NCBI RefSeq assembly: GCF_030272615.1
Contig: NC_081411.1
Span: 829,824,160 to 829,888,159, forward strand
DNA length: 64,000 bases
From: Cryptomeria japonica
Taxonomy: Eukaryota; Streptophyta; Pinopsida; Cupressales; Cupressaceae
Direction of reading: 5' to 3'
The notes below the pieces were generated by a model. That model was not told where the DNA came from and ran no database searches. It saw nothing but the letters and a program-made list of their open reading frames with translations. The translations under genes were made by a program, and so were the position numbers. Numbering within the stretch: position 1 is the stretch's first letter; every line of letters starts with the position of its first letter. This document shows, one piece after another, positions 45,147 through 58,000 of this stretch.

Positions 45147-47064
45147 ATGGGGGATAACAATGAAAACATTGATCAACCACAACCACAACAACCAAACCCT
45201 CCTTTGACAAACCCCCCTCAATTCAGGATTTGATTGCGCAAAATTTGAATGAATTGAGGGGGATTGCAGATGTATATCGTAGGATCCCTTGTCTAAACCC
45301 AATGTTTGATCCTCCCATGTTGATCATAAAGAGTATGGAAACCATGAATGAGGAGCACAATGTCTCCATTTTGTGGTGAGATTCTATGAGGGAATAATGA
45401 CTTGTCATATAAGGAGATCAAGGATCTCAAGATATCGAAAGCCAATATCGCCTCAGTGTTTGTAAATCCCTGCACTAATCAACCCGTAGACCCCCAAAAA
45501 CCAAAAATTTCTATTAAATGGTGCACAAATGATGGTATTGTGAAAAAATTTTGGGATCGTCGGTGGGTGGTTTTCGACAAACCACCCAACAACAATCTTG
45601 ATGTCCCCTTCTACTTCATAAAAGAGTTGTATGCTGAGTTTGTTTTACACAAACATGTGAACTACTTTGACATCCAACCTTTCCAGGGTGTGGGTTTAGG
45701 TATGCACCAAAATAGACCTGGGGCAGTTAGAGTTGTCCAGGACCCATATGTCCCTCCTCCTCCTGGTGATCCACCACCTCCAGTGCAGCATCTAGATATC
45801 ATTTGTGAGGCGGCTTCACGGACCATATCGGCCATTCACTCTTTGAGTAGCCTTTTGGTTTCTCAGGCTGGGTCAGTAGCTCAACCTACTTTTGATGGTA
45901 GAGGTGCATCTGGTGGCGCTGACACATCATCCTCGGCTCCACATATGCATGCCCCTTAGTTGTGTCATGTGTGGGCACGTATGCTTGGGTCCAGTTGCAC
46001 AGCCTGTTGATCCTCCCGCGGACAATGCTAATTATGAGATGCATGAGATGCATGATGCCCCAGATGTTATGACATAGACTAGAGGATACTCTGGGGAGTC
46101 CTTGCATGCTAGAGGTGAGGAGGCACCATCATCATACATTGATGATGTAGTGGTAAGATTTGTATTTTCACAGTTCATGTTATATTTTAAATGAAGATTT
46201 ATAATCTAAATAATATTAAGTACTAATTTTTATTTACATGGTCTATTTAATAGTTGATGACCGAGGAGGAGTTGAGACAAATTTAGGAGGGCACCTTGTC
46301 AGCCATTTCATTTGGCCTTGATATCTTGATGGTAAATATATTATTGTACCTAGTCATTTGTATTTTATTGTACATACATGCTCATCATTTATATTGGTAT
46401 TAATTAGATTATGTAGTAACTTGCATCTATATCTTATTTTACTCTTGTAGGGAACAAGCAACACGAGTGCGGGGCAGTGTGATTTAGGATCTGGGAGTGC
46501 AGTTGGAGACAAGGGAAAGGTAATTGAATGCAAATATGATTGAATGAATAGTTTAAATAACTTATAGTGATTATACACATCTAGACATAGATTGATAGTT
46601 TCATATACTTGTTGTGTATATGTACAAAGAATTATTGGCTTCACATCCTTGATGACTACTCCAAGTATAATTGAAGATGAAGAAGAAGAAGAGATGCCTC
46701 GAGTAGATGTGTGTTTATTTTATTTTGTGTATAGTAGATATAATTTGTTATTATCTATGACAATTATATGCTAACTTGTTTGAATGTCATGTTTCTGAAC
46801 ATATGTAGGTTGTGTATGAAAATATTGAAAACATACCTCCTCTACTGAAGACATACATCAAGAGTCATGCAAAGCCGAAGAGAAAATGTTGAGATGAGGT
46901 AAACATGAATAGTTCAATTATAGTTCATTTTTATGTTAACTTTTAGAATATGAATTATATAATATAACTAATATTAATCATGGTTTGTTTTTCTTGAGAA
47001 GGATCCTTCAGAGCCGAGCAGTGCAACAAAGAGGATCAATTTTGATGATCCATCAACATCTTAG
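45147..47064 (+). pseudogene. Six-exon transposon-like gene of unknown family
   Basis: It opens MGDNNENIDQPQPQQPNPPL. Frameshifts at about 45225 and 45380 precede a 180-codon core with FWDRRWVVFDKPP...DVPFYFIKELYAEFVLHKHVNYFDIQPF, then a Pro-rich stretch. Exons with canonical GT-AG borders are 45147-46152, 46254-46331, 46451-46519, about 46627-46708, 46809-46898 and 47002-47064. Exons 2, 3, 5 and 6 are multiples of three. The tail is acidic, then basic (SHAKPKRKC), and ends INFDDPSTS. I do not recognise the family. The structure and position suggest an accessory protein of a DNA transposon. Confidence 0.55.
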
Positions 47065-47279
47065 GATGTTATAGATAGTTTTGGGATTATTACATTTCTA
47101 GTTGGCATATATATTTTGTATATGGACATACATTCACGTATTTAGACATACATTTTGTTTGAGTTGGCGTTTATGTCATATTTGTGTTTGGACATACGTT
47201 TGTAATCATTTGACATTTTTATATATATAGAAGTTGATATTCGAACATATAAATTATTTCTCATCTGTGTGTGGTGTTA

Positions 47280-47469
47280 TCATGGAAATCTTTAATCTTC
47301 ATTACAATAATTAACAATGGTTAATAATGGTTATTTAATGAACAATACAATTCATTTCATTTCATCGTAAGTGTTGTTGGTATAATGCACAATATAATTC
47401 ATTTAATGAACAATACAATACAAATCATGAACAATACAATTCATTTAATGAACAATAATTTATACAATT
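47280..47469. repeat. Short ACAATTCATTTAATGAACAATA repeats
   Basis: Imperfect copies of acaattcatttaatgaaca recur three or four times before the 359-bp satellite. Each unit contains its own inverted repeat (ttcattTAATGAA). Confidence 0.5.
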
Positions 47470-50400
47470 CATTATTACCCTATGCATGGTCCTATTTTTC
47501 ACCCCACCTCGATCGAAAGCTTGAGGTCATACCCTACTAGCATCATCCCTTGAGCGCCCTAAGTGCTAAAATTGTCAAACATTGATGGGCCCTAACACAG
47601 AATCCGTGGCACCTGCGAACAATTAGTTTGAACCTACAGGGCCATGAGAGGGGTCCCTACAAAATACTATCTCGGTTTTTCAAGTTTCCTTATGGTTTTA
47701 TTAGGGCAGCAATTTTTTGGTGGGTGAAAAAATCGTCAGTCTCGTTCATTCGAATGTTGTCTCATGGTTGTTTTCTCATTCTGCTCATCGTGATGATGAA
47801 CCATTGTCACGACCTGACTTAGACCTTAGTTATATTTACTTTACTATACCAAATACTTATACTATTGACATTTTACACGTAATTATTTGATTAGCTTTTT
47901 AATGATGTTAGATGGTATTTTGTGGTTTAATGACATTAATGATGGTTAGTTATTTTATAATATCATTATTTAATGATGATGAGTTATTATTTTTAATTAT
48001 GATCATTAATGATATTAATGCTTTAATTAGATTTAAACCCAATAATATGAATAATGCATTTTTTTATCGTGATCTGATGACCTTTTGTTGAGTAGGAGTA
48101 AGTTGCAGGTTAATCATCGAAGGCAGACATATGACCGAGGAGGGGTTTTTCTAGCTCGCCTGTAGAAACCTAAGTATTGGAACCTTGTGCAAAGTACCCA
48201 ATTAGATAAGCAATTAGTAAATTAAATTAGGGAGTTTAATATAAAATGATAAAATAAAATTATTAAAATAAAAAAATAAAATAATAATAAATTATTAAAT
48301 ATACAAGTATTTAATATTACAATCAAGCTAGAAATTAATTATAATATAATTATTTAAAAGTGAGTAATTAAAAAAATATATAAGTTATTTGATAATTAAA
48401 TTATAAAATAAATAAAAGCTATTTAAAGTGATAACATCTTGTAAATAATTAGAGGACTAATATTTTAAAAAAAGGATTAATTCAAGGAATTTATTAAAAT
48501 ATTAATTAATAAAATAATTTAAATATATATGTATAATCAAGATTATAAATTATATTTTCGACATGCAAGTTACAATGCATGTGTAAATAGTAAGATACTA
48601 AATTTAGGGAAAATAATGTGCTAAAAATATAGATGACATGCAAGGCATGATGAAAACTAAATAATTAAATTAATAGATTAGTTTCTTTAAAATTAAATCT
48701 TTAAAGTCATGCTAACAAATTTGTAATTTAATTTAAGAATTATTTTGTGAGTTCTAATCATGCATTTGATAATTAAAATTTAGTTTTATTTTTAGAGAAT
48801 TTAATATTTATAAATATAGGGATAAATCTCTTATTTGATTCATTCCAATTCTTTTTGAACTTCTTGATTCGGGTGATTGCTATGAAGTCCACAACATAGA
48901 TTGAAGAGTTTGTCTAAAATTTGGAAAATGCTTGCAATTCTTCTTTCTCACAGCCAAGTTCATTTATTTTACATATTTTATTTGAGTCCTAATTTCATAT
49001 TTTCCTTTAAAAAATTATTCCTTTTGTCATAATTCCTAAGTAAAAATTTAAGTACAAGGAATAAATTTGTTAAAGGTAGGTTTTTAATCTCTTCTTTACC
49101 ACAAGACTTCTATCTATGAAATCGATTGACTGGTATTGTTTTGTTGCTGAGAGTAATTGGATATTGTGGATTTAATGCTAGTTTGTTTGATGTATCAGTT
49201 GTGTTGTCAACATCTTCTACTCCATGTATCTTTAAAATTAGAAACTGGTGTTTTAGGAAATTTATTGGGTTTTTGCATTTTAAAGATTTATAAGTTTTGT
49301 GAAAATTTCAAAGAAATTGGGATCTGGGTTTTTAAGTAATGACTGAAACATTATGACTATATCATGACTGAATATGATATGTGCTTATCATTGAAAGTTG
49401 ACCGCCTCAGATCATAAATCACTTTCTATGCTTCCACACTTTCCTAACTTAGAATTTTGGAAATCTCCATAACACATTCCAAACACTGATTTGAGTTTAT
49501 TTCTCACTAAGCATTTTCTCTTTGATTTCTAGAGTATTTTCTTAGTCGACTTAAATGTCAAGCTAAGTATTTCCATCTGTATCCTCTTTAATCATTGCAT
49601 TCCTCTATAGATTTATTCCATTAGGTATGTGAATCTTGATTTATTTTTTATTATTTGCTATTATTTTTATCATAGAATATGCATTATGTTAACTACTAAT
49701 GAGAGTACTAACAAAATAGGGGAAAATTAATAATTTCAAATAAGGATTATTTTATTGGAAAGTTTGATATTGGTAATTACTAACTTCAAAGATTGATTTA
49801 AGAAAGAATAAAAGTAATATAAATTTTAATATAATAAATTCTAACATTAATCCACGGAGGGTTAATTATTTTTCTATCTATGAGGGATATTTATGGAACG
49901 AGAGTGCTTATTATGCGCTAACTAGGGAAGGGTGATTTTCTTCACCTCCCCAATAGGTTAATGATGGCCAGCATATTTATTTATTTATTTATCTCCTTGC
50001 CATAACACATGTAGTTAGTTCAACCGGGATGGGTTGTTAGTTCTACATGATTGCACAGGATTCCTTTACTCCCTGTTGGTACCGGCTTGCTAGGATACTT
50101 CATCGTGAGGGACGGGAGCTTATCAAGAGCACCGAGAAGCTTATGCTTCATTTGGTTGGATGGATAAAATGCCTAGGTCATATGTCTGTCATCCGGTTTG
50201 TGAGAGGAGGTTATCTAGGTCAAATGGAAGCGACACATCTAGAGACAAAGAAAGTCTGAGATTCTAGATAAAATCTTATTTAATAATTAAAGATGTATAT
50301 TTTATTTCATTGTAAAGACTAGAATGTTTGCATGTAGAAGTTATGAAAAAGGACCTATAAGGTAACTTGATGTAAAGCGATAGGAAGTTGCCATGCAATG

Positions 50401-51712
50401 TAACTAACAAAAGAAAAGAAGAAAAAAGGCTACTAACATACTAACCCACTAATATGCATGATTTACTTTCTTAGATTAGTTTTCATTTACGCATGCATGC
50501 ATGGTCATATTTGATTATCTGGTAGATTATTTAATTATGAGTTTTTGAATGTTAATTTAATTTGTAATAATTTCATGCATACGATTTACGCTTCACATGC
50601 ACACACGTAACTCGACATCGTAACAAATTATGATTTGCATTCTATTTGGTCCTCATGTGAAATTTTAGTTTGTTACTTTTTGCACGCACTTTTAATTTCT
50701 ACATGTTATTTATGAGTTGCATGGTTGTTCAGTTACATATCTATTACTTGCATGTTGATAATCATTGCTTTTGTATGTGCAATAATGGTTAATTTAATTT
50801 TAATTAAAACAGTGAGTTTAAGTTTGGTTTAACTAGGGTTAGGACAAGCGGGTCCTTACAACCATTGACTCTAATATGTCTAGTTACACATTATTACCCT
50901 ATGCATGCTCCTCTTCCCCCCCTCCCACTCGGTCGACCACTCGGGGTCATACCCTACCAGCGTTGTCCCTTGAGCATCCTAAGTGCTAAAAATTGACAAA
51001 CTTTGACAGTCCTTAACTCCAAATCCATGGCACCTGTGAATGATCCATTTGAACCTATGGAGCCATGAGAGGGGTCCCTACAAAATCCTATCTTTTTTTT
51101 TCAAGTTTCCCTACGGTTTTATTAGGACAGCAATTTTCCGGTGGATGAAAAAATCATCAGTCTCATTCATTCAAATGTTGTCTTGTGGCTATTTTGTCAT
51201 TCTACTCATCGTGATGATGAACCGTCGACTACAACATGTCCATTTATCCATTATTACCCTATGCATGCTCCTATTTTTCCCCCCCACTTAGTCGAACGCT
51301 CGGGGTCATACCCTATTGACGTCATCGCTTAAGCACCCTAAGTGCTAAAAATTGTCATGCTTTGATAGGCCCTAACTCAGAATCTGTGGCACCTATGAAC
51401 AATATATTTGAACCTACAGGAACACAAGATGGGTCCCTACAAAAGCTTATCTCAGTTTTTCAATTTTCCCTACGATTTTATTAGGGCAGCAATTTTTTGG
51501 TGGGCGAAAAAATCGTATGTCTCATTCATTCGAATGTTGTCTCGTGGTTGTTTTCTCATTCTTCTCATCGCAATGATGAACCATCAACTCTGGAATGTCC
51601 AATTCTCCATTATTACCCTATGCATGCTCCTATTTTTTCCCCTCACTCAGTCGAACACTTGAGGTCATACCCTACCAATGTCGCCCCTTGAGAGCCCTAA
51701 GTGCTAAAAAAA
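47470..51712 (+). repeat. 359-bp satellite, 3.3 units, split by a solo LTR
   Basis: Units begin cattattaccctatgcatg at 47470, 50889, 51249 and 51608. Unit 1 is 358 bp once the insertion at 47805-50865 is removed. Units 2 and 3 are 360 and 359 bp, and the fourth is partial (to about 51712). A shared inner block includes ttttattagggcagcaatttt and cattcgaatgttgtct. No coding function is visible. Confidence 0.88.
47805..50860. mobile_element. Probable solo LTR, 3056 bp
   Basis: It starts TGTCACGACCTGAC and ends GGGTCCTTACA. The 5-bp target duplication ACCAT sits on both sides (47800-47804 and 50861-50865), and removing insert plus one duplication restores the satellite unit. No gag, pol or primer-binding site is visible inside. 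That fits a solo LTR left by recombination, but a deleted non-autonomous element is not excluded. Its strand cannot be fixed. Confidence 0.82.
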
Positions 51713-52194
51713 TAGATAAAAAAGAATTACACTATAGACACATAATGATCATCAATATTTCCATGTATTGTATACACATAATTACCATTACAATTGCATG
51801 TGACATCCATGAAGGGATATACAAACATGATTTTTTTTCATTATCAATACAACTACACCAATGTATTCATGTACAGATACATTGTATATATAACTAAACC
51901 AATTTGCTCATGGACATTGTATATCATCATAACAATGTTACATCAATTCACATCCATATACAAATACAATATCCCACTTCATCTGCATCAGACATCCTCA
52001 TGTCCTAAGCTAAAAGCTTACGTACAACAATGCCTGCATATAAATGAAGACCAAAATAAGTAACCTTTTCATGCGGAATGATTGTGCTACAAGAAATAAA
52101 TTATAACACTTAATACAAATTAGTTTGGAAAATTATAAATAGATCATTTGAAACATTTTTAAGATGTACAAGATTGTATAATTATGAAACTTAC
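51713..52194. other. AT-rich stretch between satellite and minus-strand gene
   Basis: There is no recognisable gene. It may hold the last exon or 3' untranslated part of the minus-strand gene, whose final visible donor (GTAAGT) is at 52189-52194. Confidence 0.35.
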
Positions 52195-54590
52195 CAGTTT
52201 CTTTGCAAAGTATACAAGCATAACTTTGAAGAAAGACGCATGTTGATTAAAGCCCTTCTCACTGCATTTCTCTGCATGGTTGAAGACGATGGTAGATTTG
52301 GTCATTTCTAAATAGAAATGCATTCACTTGACTTAATGTTTATGCACAAAATTTGATCTCATTAATGCACAAAGGAATATGTACCATCACCAAGAGAGGG
52401 TCTTGTCAACGGCGAATGATCTAGCATGAACCTGTATTTTTAAGAATTGTTAGTCTACACATATAATGCATGGATGAACATAAAGGATTTATGATAATCA
52501 ATTCAACTGAAATGCATGATAATAAATGAAAAGGTGGGATTATATACCATAAAAACACATCCCTTCGAATTATATCAATAGAACCCACTATGTTGACACA
52601 AAAATCATAATGTGATACTATTGTATATCATGAAAAAAGACCTGCATGAGCATAAAGGTTTTGCGATAATTATATCATCAAAAATTGTCAAATAGTGTTC
52701 TCTAATAACAAAAATTGTAAAGTTCATCAAATGCATGATAATAAGTCATGTTGGAAAAATATGTCTCTTCTGATTATATCGAGTGTACCTGCTATGTGCA
52801 TGCAAAAACCGTGTTCCCAAAAAAAAATGTTCATCATTAGACCTGCATTTTGAACACATCCTTAATATACACGTAACAAACTTGAACATTAAGGTTTAAT
52901 GATCATTGTTTGAAATGAAATGCATGATAAAAAAAATAAGGCACCATTAAAGACCTACTACTGAAGTGTGCCTAAAGGGTCATCTCTTTGCCTAAGAGTA
53001 TCTAGTATTGCTTCATGATCAGCAGTAGTCATTGTCCATAGCTCTTTGGTCTTCGGTTTTTCTTGATGCTTCAACAACTTAAAATTTGTAGCTAAAATAA
53101 GGTGTGAATACAGTATAATTGTTTTGTGTCTCTCATAGTCTTCAAATGCAGGTATGCCATTCTTTCTAATCATGTATGTTTGCAACCAAGTTCCCACAAC
53201 AACAATTGAACTTGTAGGATATGTGAACCCATCATCATTTGTCACTAGTTGTGTTATATTTTATTTTCCCTGTACACATCATTCCAACCAATATTCTAAT
53301 CTCTCTTGATCCCCTTGCGGTGCAACAACTACAAAAACATGTCCTAGTTGTACAAGATCTGATAGACAGTCATACTCAAGTGAACTATCCATGTCATCTT
53401 TTGACAAGGATATTATTTGAGATAAAGGAGTTAGATATAGGAGCACAATAAAATGGTTTCAAAGATTCAAAGGCCCTTTGTAATATTTGCAAAGTTGGAT
53501 GTAATTCACAAAAAAAATTGTACAACATTGTTTGGCTTGATTCCAAGAAATGTTTGGGATGCGGTGTGCGGTCTCAGTTGTCGCTTCTTAATTTCAAAAT
53601 GTCTTTTACATTAGGTGACACTCTAGAATTAGAGTGCCAAAATTGTTAAATCTCCTCCTTCACATTGTCAGTCAATTTTCTATCAACATGTGGAACCCTC
53701 CCACCAAAAGCCCATGTATCTTGTTGAAGTGGATCGTCAAGTCTTTGTCTTTGTGCAAGTGCTCTATCCAAAGTTTTACGGTTTATGTTAAAATCAACAC
53801 AAGTTTGTCTCATTTGATGAGCCTTCCTTAATTGATGGCTTATTAAGGAGGTTGTAATCACTCTTCGAGCAACTCTCTTATCTCTTTCTTTGGTATTCTT
53901 TCCAATAGAATTGAGAGTGTCAAATAGATTTTTGGCAATAATTGAATTTTTCTCCATCTTCTTGTTCATACGAATCTTCATTTTGTTTAGCAATGGTCTC
54001 ATCTTTATCATCTATAGCAATTGAAAAAATATTTGGCATTGCTTGGTCAATATCTTATTGCTAAAATTTTGGTCAAAAATTTGTGTAGCCCACAACTGAA
54101 TGGTTCTTGTTGACCTCTTGCCTTCAATATTTGAAATAATGTTCTCATCAATTTCAAATAACCACTTTGGGGTTCTTGAAGGTCTTGGATTTGGAATTTG
54201 TCTTTCCTCCATGAGAGGGTCTTAATTTCTAAAGTAATTAGGGGTTACATATGGTTCACTTGGTTGAGCAATTCCACCTTCAATGTCAAAGTTTTCCACA
54301 TTTTCACCTCCTATGTCAAAATTTTCCACATGTTGAGCATTTTCATTAGCACTTTCAACATTTTCAACATTTTAAAAATTTTCACTTTCAAAATCTATAT
54401 TTTCATTTTCAATAACTTGTGACACATTTTCAAATTCAATTTACTCTTCACTTGAAGTAACATTAGCAATATTTAACATACCTTGTCTTCTCCTCCTATG
54501 ACATTCTCTATCTCTTTCTCTATACACTTCAATTTGGCCATTTGAAAGTTTTCTTTTGTGTTTACAATTCTAACGACTACTACTCCCCAT
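52195..54590 (-). pseudogene. Multi-exon transposase-like gene, family uncertain
   Basis: It opens MGSSSR, then KHKRKLSNGQIEVYRERDRECHRRRRQG (basic). Repeated ENF, EN and ENV words follow, then RPSRTPKWLFEID, KRVARRVITTSLISHQLRKAHQMRQ, DTWAFGGRVPHVDRKLTDNVKEEI, FWHSNSRVSPNVKDILKLRS and PHPKHFLESSQTMLY. A Cys-rich patch comes near 53330 and a long exon at about 53245-52958. Small exons with GT-AG borders follow at about 52390-52434 (VHARSFAVDKTLSW) and 52195-52307 (MTKSTIVFNHAEKCSEKGFNQHASFF). The basic N-terminus and Cys-rich middle suggest a DNA-binding transposase, but I cannot place the family. Stops are mostly TAG. Confidence 0.5.
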
Positions 54591-54659
54591 TTACCTCCAC
54601 ATAGATGCTCCTAAATGATTGACAATGTAAGTTTGACTTTAAGAATCTCGTAAAAGCAC

Positions 54660-54915
54660 AAATTTGTCTCAACCTGTCTAAAAACCCGTGAGCGTCGACA
54701 AAAAATAGAATATGCAAACTGTGGGCCATTGGAATCAACAAAATGGCCCACAAGGCTCTTTTTTATTTACAAAAATCAGATATCCGATAAAATCCGCTTT
54801 TAATGTATAAATTTGTGGTCCCAAAATATTTTCTCAGTGCCACCTTTTTTTACTATTGCCACATTAATGGCAATGGCAGAAATAGGATATTTGATAAAAT
54901 CCGATATCCAATTTT
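54660..54915. repeat. GATATCCGAT terminal-like module, copy 2
   Basis: cctgtctaaaaacccgtgagcgtcgac, a palindromic ggcccac/gtgggcc pair, then cagatatccgataaaatccgc (54777-54797) and gataaaatccgatatccaatttta (54893-54916). The word order matches 29139-29312. It leads directly into the (GA)n tract. Confidence 0.5.
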
Positions 54916-54924
54916 ATTAGTCAT

Positions 54925-55068
54925 ATTTTAGAGAGAGAGAGAGAGGGAGAGACATCGGGAGAGAGAGAGAGAGAGAGGATGACGAGAGGGAGATAGAGAG
55001 ATTAGGGGAGAGGGAGAGAGAGAGATAGAGAGAGAGAGAGGAGGAGGAGAGAGAGAGAGAGAGAGGGG
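54925..55068. repeat. (GA)n purine tract
   Basis: About 140 bp of gagaga, gggaga and gaggag units form the left border of the minisatellite. The complementary (CT)n tract is at the other end. Confidence 0.9.
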
Positions 55069-58000
55069 AGGGACACCATATGATGTCAAAAGGGTGGAAA
55101 CCATAAGACCCCTAACGACATCAGATGGTGTCATAACAAGTCGTATGTTGTCCTAGGACACCATACGACCCATTATGACACCATATTGGGTTGTTGTGGG
55201 TCCTAAGGTCTCCTAAGGGGTCATATTATGTCCTACCACCCCTTAGAACACCAGATGACCCCTAATGACACCATATGGTGTCATAAGGGTTCCTATGGTG
55301 TCCATAGGGGTCATATAGTGTCCTATGACCCCTAATAACACCATATGACCCCTTAAGACACCATATTGGGTTGTTATGGGTCATATTATGTCCTAATGGG
55401 TCATATTGTGTCATATGACCCCTTATGATACCATATTGGATCACTTTGGGTCCTATGGTGTCCTAAGGGGTCATATTATGTCATATGACCCCTTAGGACA
55501 CCATATGACCTCTAACGACACCATACTTGGTTGTTATGGGTCATATTGTATCCTAATGGATCATATTGTGTCATATGACCCTTTTAATACATAATATGAC
55601 TCCTTAGGACACAATATGACCCCTTATGACACCATATTGGGTCGCTTTGGGTCCTATGGTGTCTTAAGGGGTCATATTGTGTCCTACGGCCCCTTAGGAC
55701 ACCATATGACCTATAATGATACAATTTAGTGTCTTAAGGGGTCATATGGTGTCTTAGGACAACATATGACCCCCATGGACACCATATGACTCCTAACAAC
55801 AACATATGGTGTCATAAGGGATTGTATGTTGTCCTTAGGGGTCATATGGTGTCCCATGAACCCTTATGACCCCTTAGGACACCATACGACTCTTTATGAC
55901 ACAATATTGGGTCATTATGGGTCCTATGGTGTCCTAAGGGGTCATATTATGTCCTACACCCCTTAGGACACCATATCACCCCTAACGACACCATATGGTG
56001 TCATAAGGGGTCCTATGGTGTCCATAGGGGTCATATGGTGTCCTACAACACCTTAGGACACAATATGACCCCTTAAGACACCATATTGGGTTGTTATGGG
56101 TCATATTGTGTCATATGACCCCTTTAAGACATCATATGACCCCTTAGGACACAATATGACCCCTTGTCACACCATATTGGGTTGCTTTGGGTCATATGGT
56201 GTCCTAAGGGGTCATATTATGTCCTACAACCCCTTAGGACACCATATGACCCCTAACGACACCATATGGTGTCATAAGGGGTCCTATGGTGTCCATAAGG
56301 GTCATATGTTTTCCTACGACCACTTAGGACACCATATGACCCCTTAAGACACTATATTGGCTCGTTATGGGTCATATTGTGTCATATGACCCCTTTAAGA
56401 CACCATATGACCCCTATGGACACCATATGAACCCTAAAAACACCATATGGTGTCATAAGGGGTCATATGTTGTCCTTAGGGGTCATGTGGTCTCCCATGA
56501 ACCCTTATGACCCCTTAGGACATAATAAGACCTATTATGACACCATATTGGGTCTTTATGGGTCATATGGTGTCTTAAGGGCTCATATTATGTCCTACAA
56601 CCCCTTAGGACACCATATGACCCCTAACGACAGCATATGGTGTTGTAATGGGTCCTATGGTGTCCATAGGGGTCATATGGTGTCCTACAACCCCTTAGGA
56701 CACCATATGACCCCTTAAGACACCATATTGGGTCGTTATGGGTCATATTGTGTCCTAATGGGTCATATTGTGTCATATGACCCCTTTAAGACATCATCTA
56801 ACCCCTTAGGACATAATATAACCCCTTATGACACCATATTGGGTTTCTTTGGGTCCTATGGTTTCCTAAGGGGTCATATTATGTCCTACAACCCCTTAGG
56901 ACACCATATGACACCTAAAAATACCATATGCTGTCCTAAGGTGTCCTATTGTGTCCATAGGGGTCATCTAGTGTCCTACGACCCCTTAGGACACTATATG
57001 ACCCCTTAAGACACCATATTGGGTTCTTATGGGTCATATTGTGTCCTAATGGGCCATATTGTGTCATATGACCCCTTTAAGACATGATATGACCCCTTAG
57101 GGAACAATATGACCCCTTATGACACCATATTGGGTTTCTTTGGGTCCTATGGTGTCCTAAGGGGTCATATTATGTCCTACGACCCCTTAGGATATCATAT
57201 GACCACTAACAACACTATAATTTGTCGTTATTAGTCGTATTGTGTCCTAATGGATCATATTGTGTCATATGACCCCTTTAAGACATCATATGACCCCTTG
57301 GGACATAATATGACCCCTTATGACACCATATTGGGTCTCTTTGGGTCCTATGGTGTTCTTAGGACACAATATGACCCCTTATTACACCATATTAGGTCAC
57401 TTTGGGTCATATCATGTCCTACAACCCCTTAGGAAATCATATGAGCCATCATGGCACAATTTGGTGTCTTATGGGGTCATATGGTGTCCTAGGATGCCAT
57501 ATGACCCCTATGGACACCATATGACCCCTAACGACACCATATGGTGTCATAAGGAGTTTTATGTTGTCCTTAGGGTTCATATGGTGTCTCATGAACCCTT
57601 ATGAACCCTTAGGACACCATACGACTTGTAATGACACCATATTGTGTCGTTATGAGTCCTATGGTGTCCTAAGGGGTCATATTATGTCCTATGACCCCTT
57701 AAGATGTTATATGACCCCTAAAGACATCTTATGGTGTTATAAGGGGTCCTATAGTGTCCATAAGGGTCATATGGGGTCCTACGACCCCTGAGGACACCAT
57801 ATGACCCCTTAAGATACCATATTGGGTCGTTATGGGTCATATTGTGTCATATGACCCCTTTAAGAAATCATATGATCCCTTAGGACACAATATGACCCCT
57901 TATGACACAGTATTGGGTTGCTTTGGGTCCTATAGTGTCCTAATGGGTCATATGGTCACTTAAGGGGTCATATTATGTCCTACAACCCCTTAGGACACCA

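Larger units (their letters stand above)
44870..54800. mobile_element. Putative two-gene DNA transposon or composite, convergent genes
   Basis: A plus-strand gene with six exons (45147-47064) and a minus-strand multi-exon gene (54590-52195) converge on a satellite-filled middle. Both flanks carry a similar short block, cccgtgag ... cccaca(a)ggct ... aaaatc(t/a)gatatccg, at 44880-44930 and 54685-54790. These flanks are in the same orientation rather than inverted. The outer limits and superfamily are therefore unresolved, and grouping these genes into one element is inference. Confidence 0.4.

Noticed and set aside
50047-50259. 70-codon ORF inside the solo LTR
   Set aside because: No domain, no splice or promoter context, and the surrounding DNA is LTR.
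44870-54915. LTR retrotransposon interpretation of the two similar direct blocks at 44.9 and 54.7 kb
   Set aside because: The shared block is only about 110 bp with patchy similarity. There is no TG...CA edge, primer-binding site, gag or pol between them.
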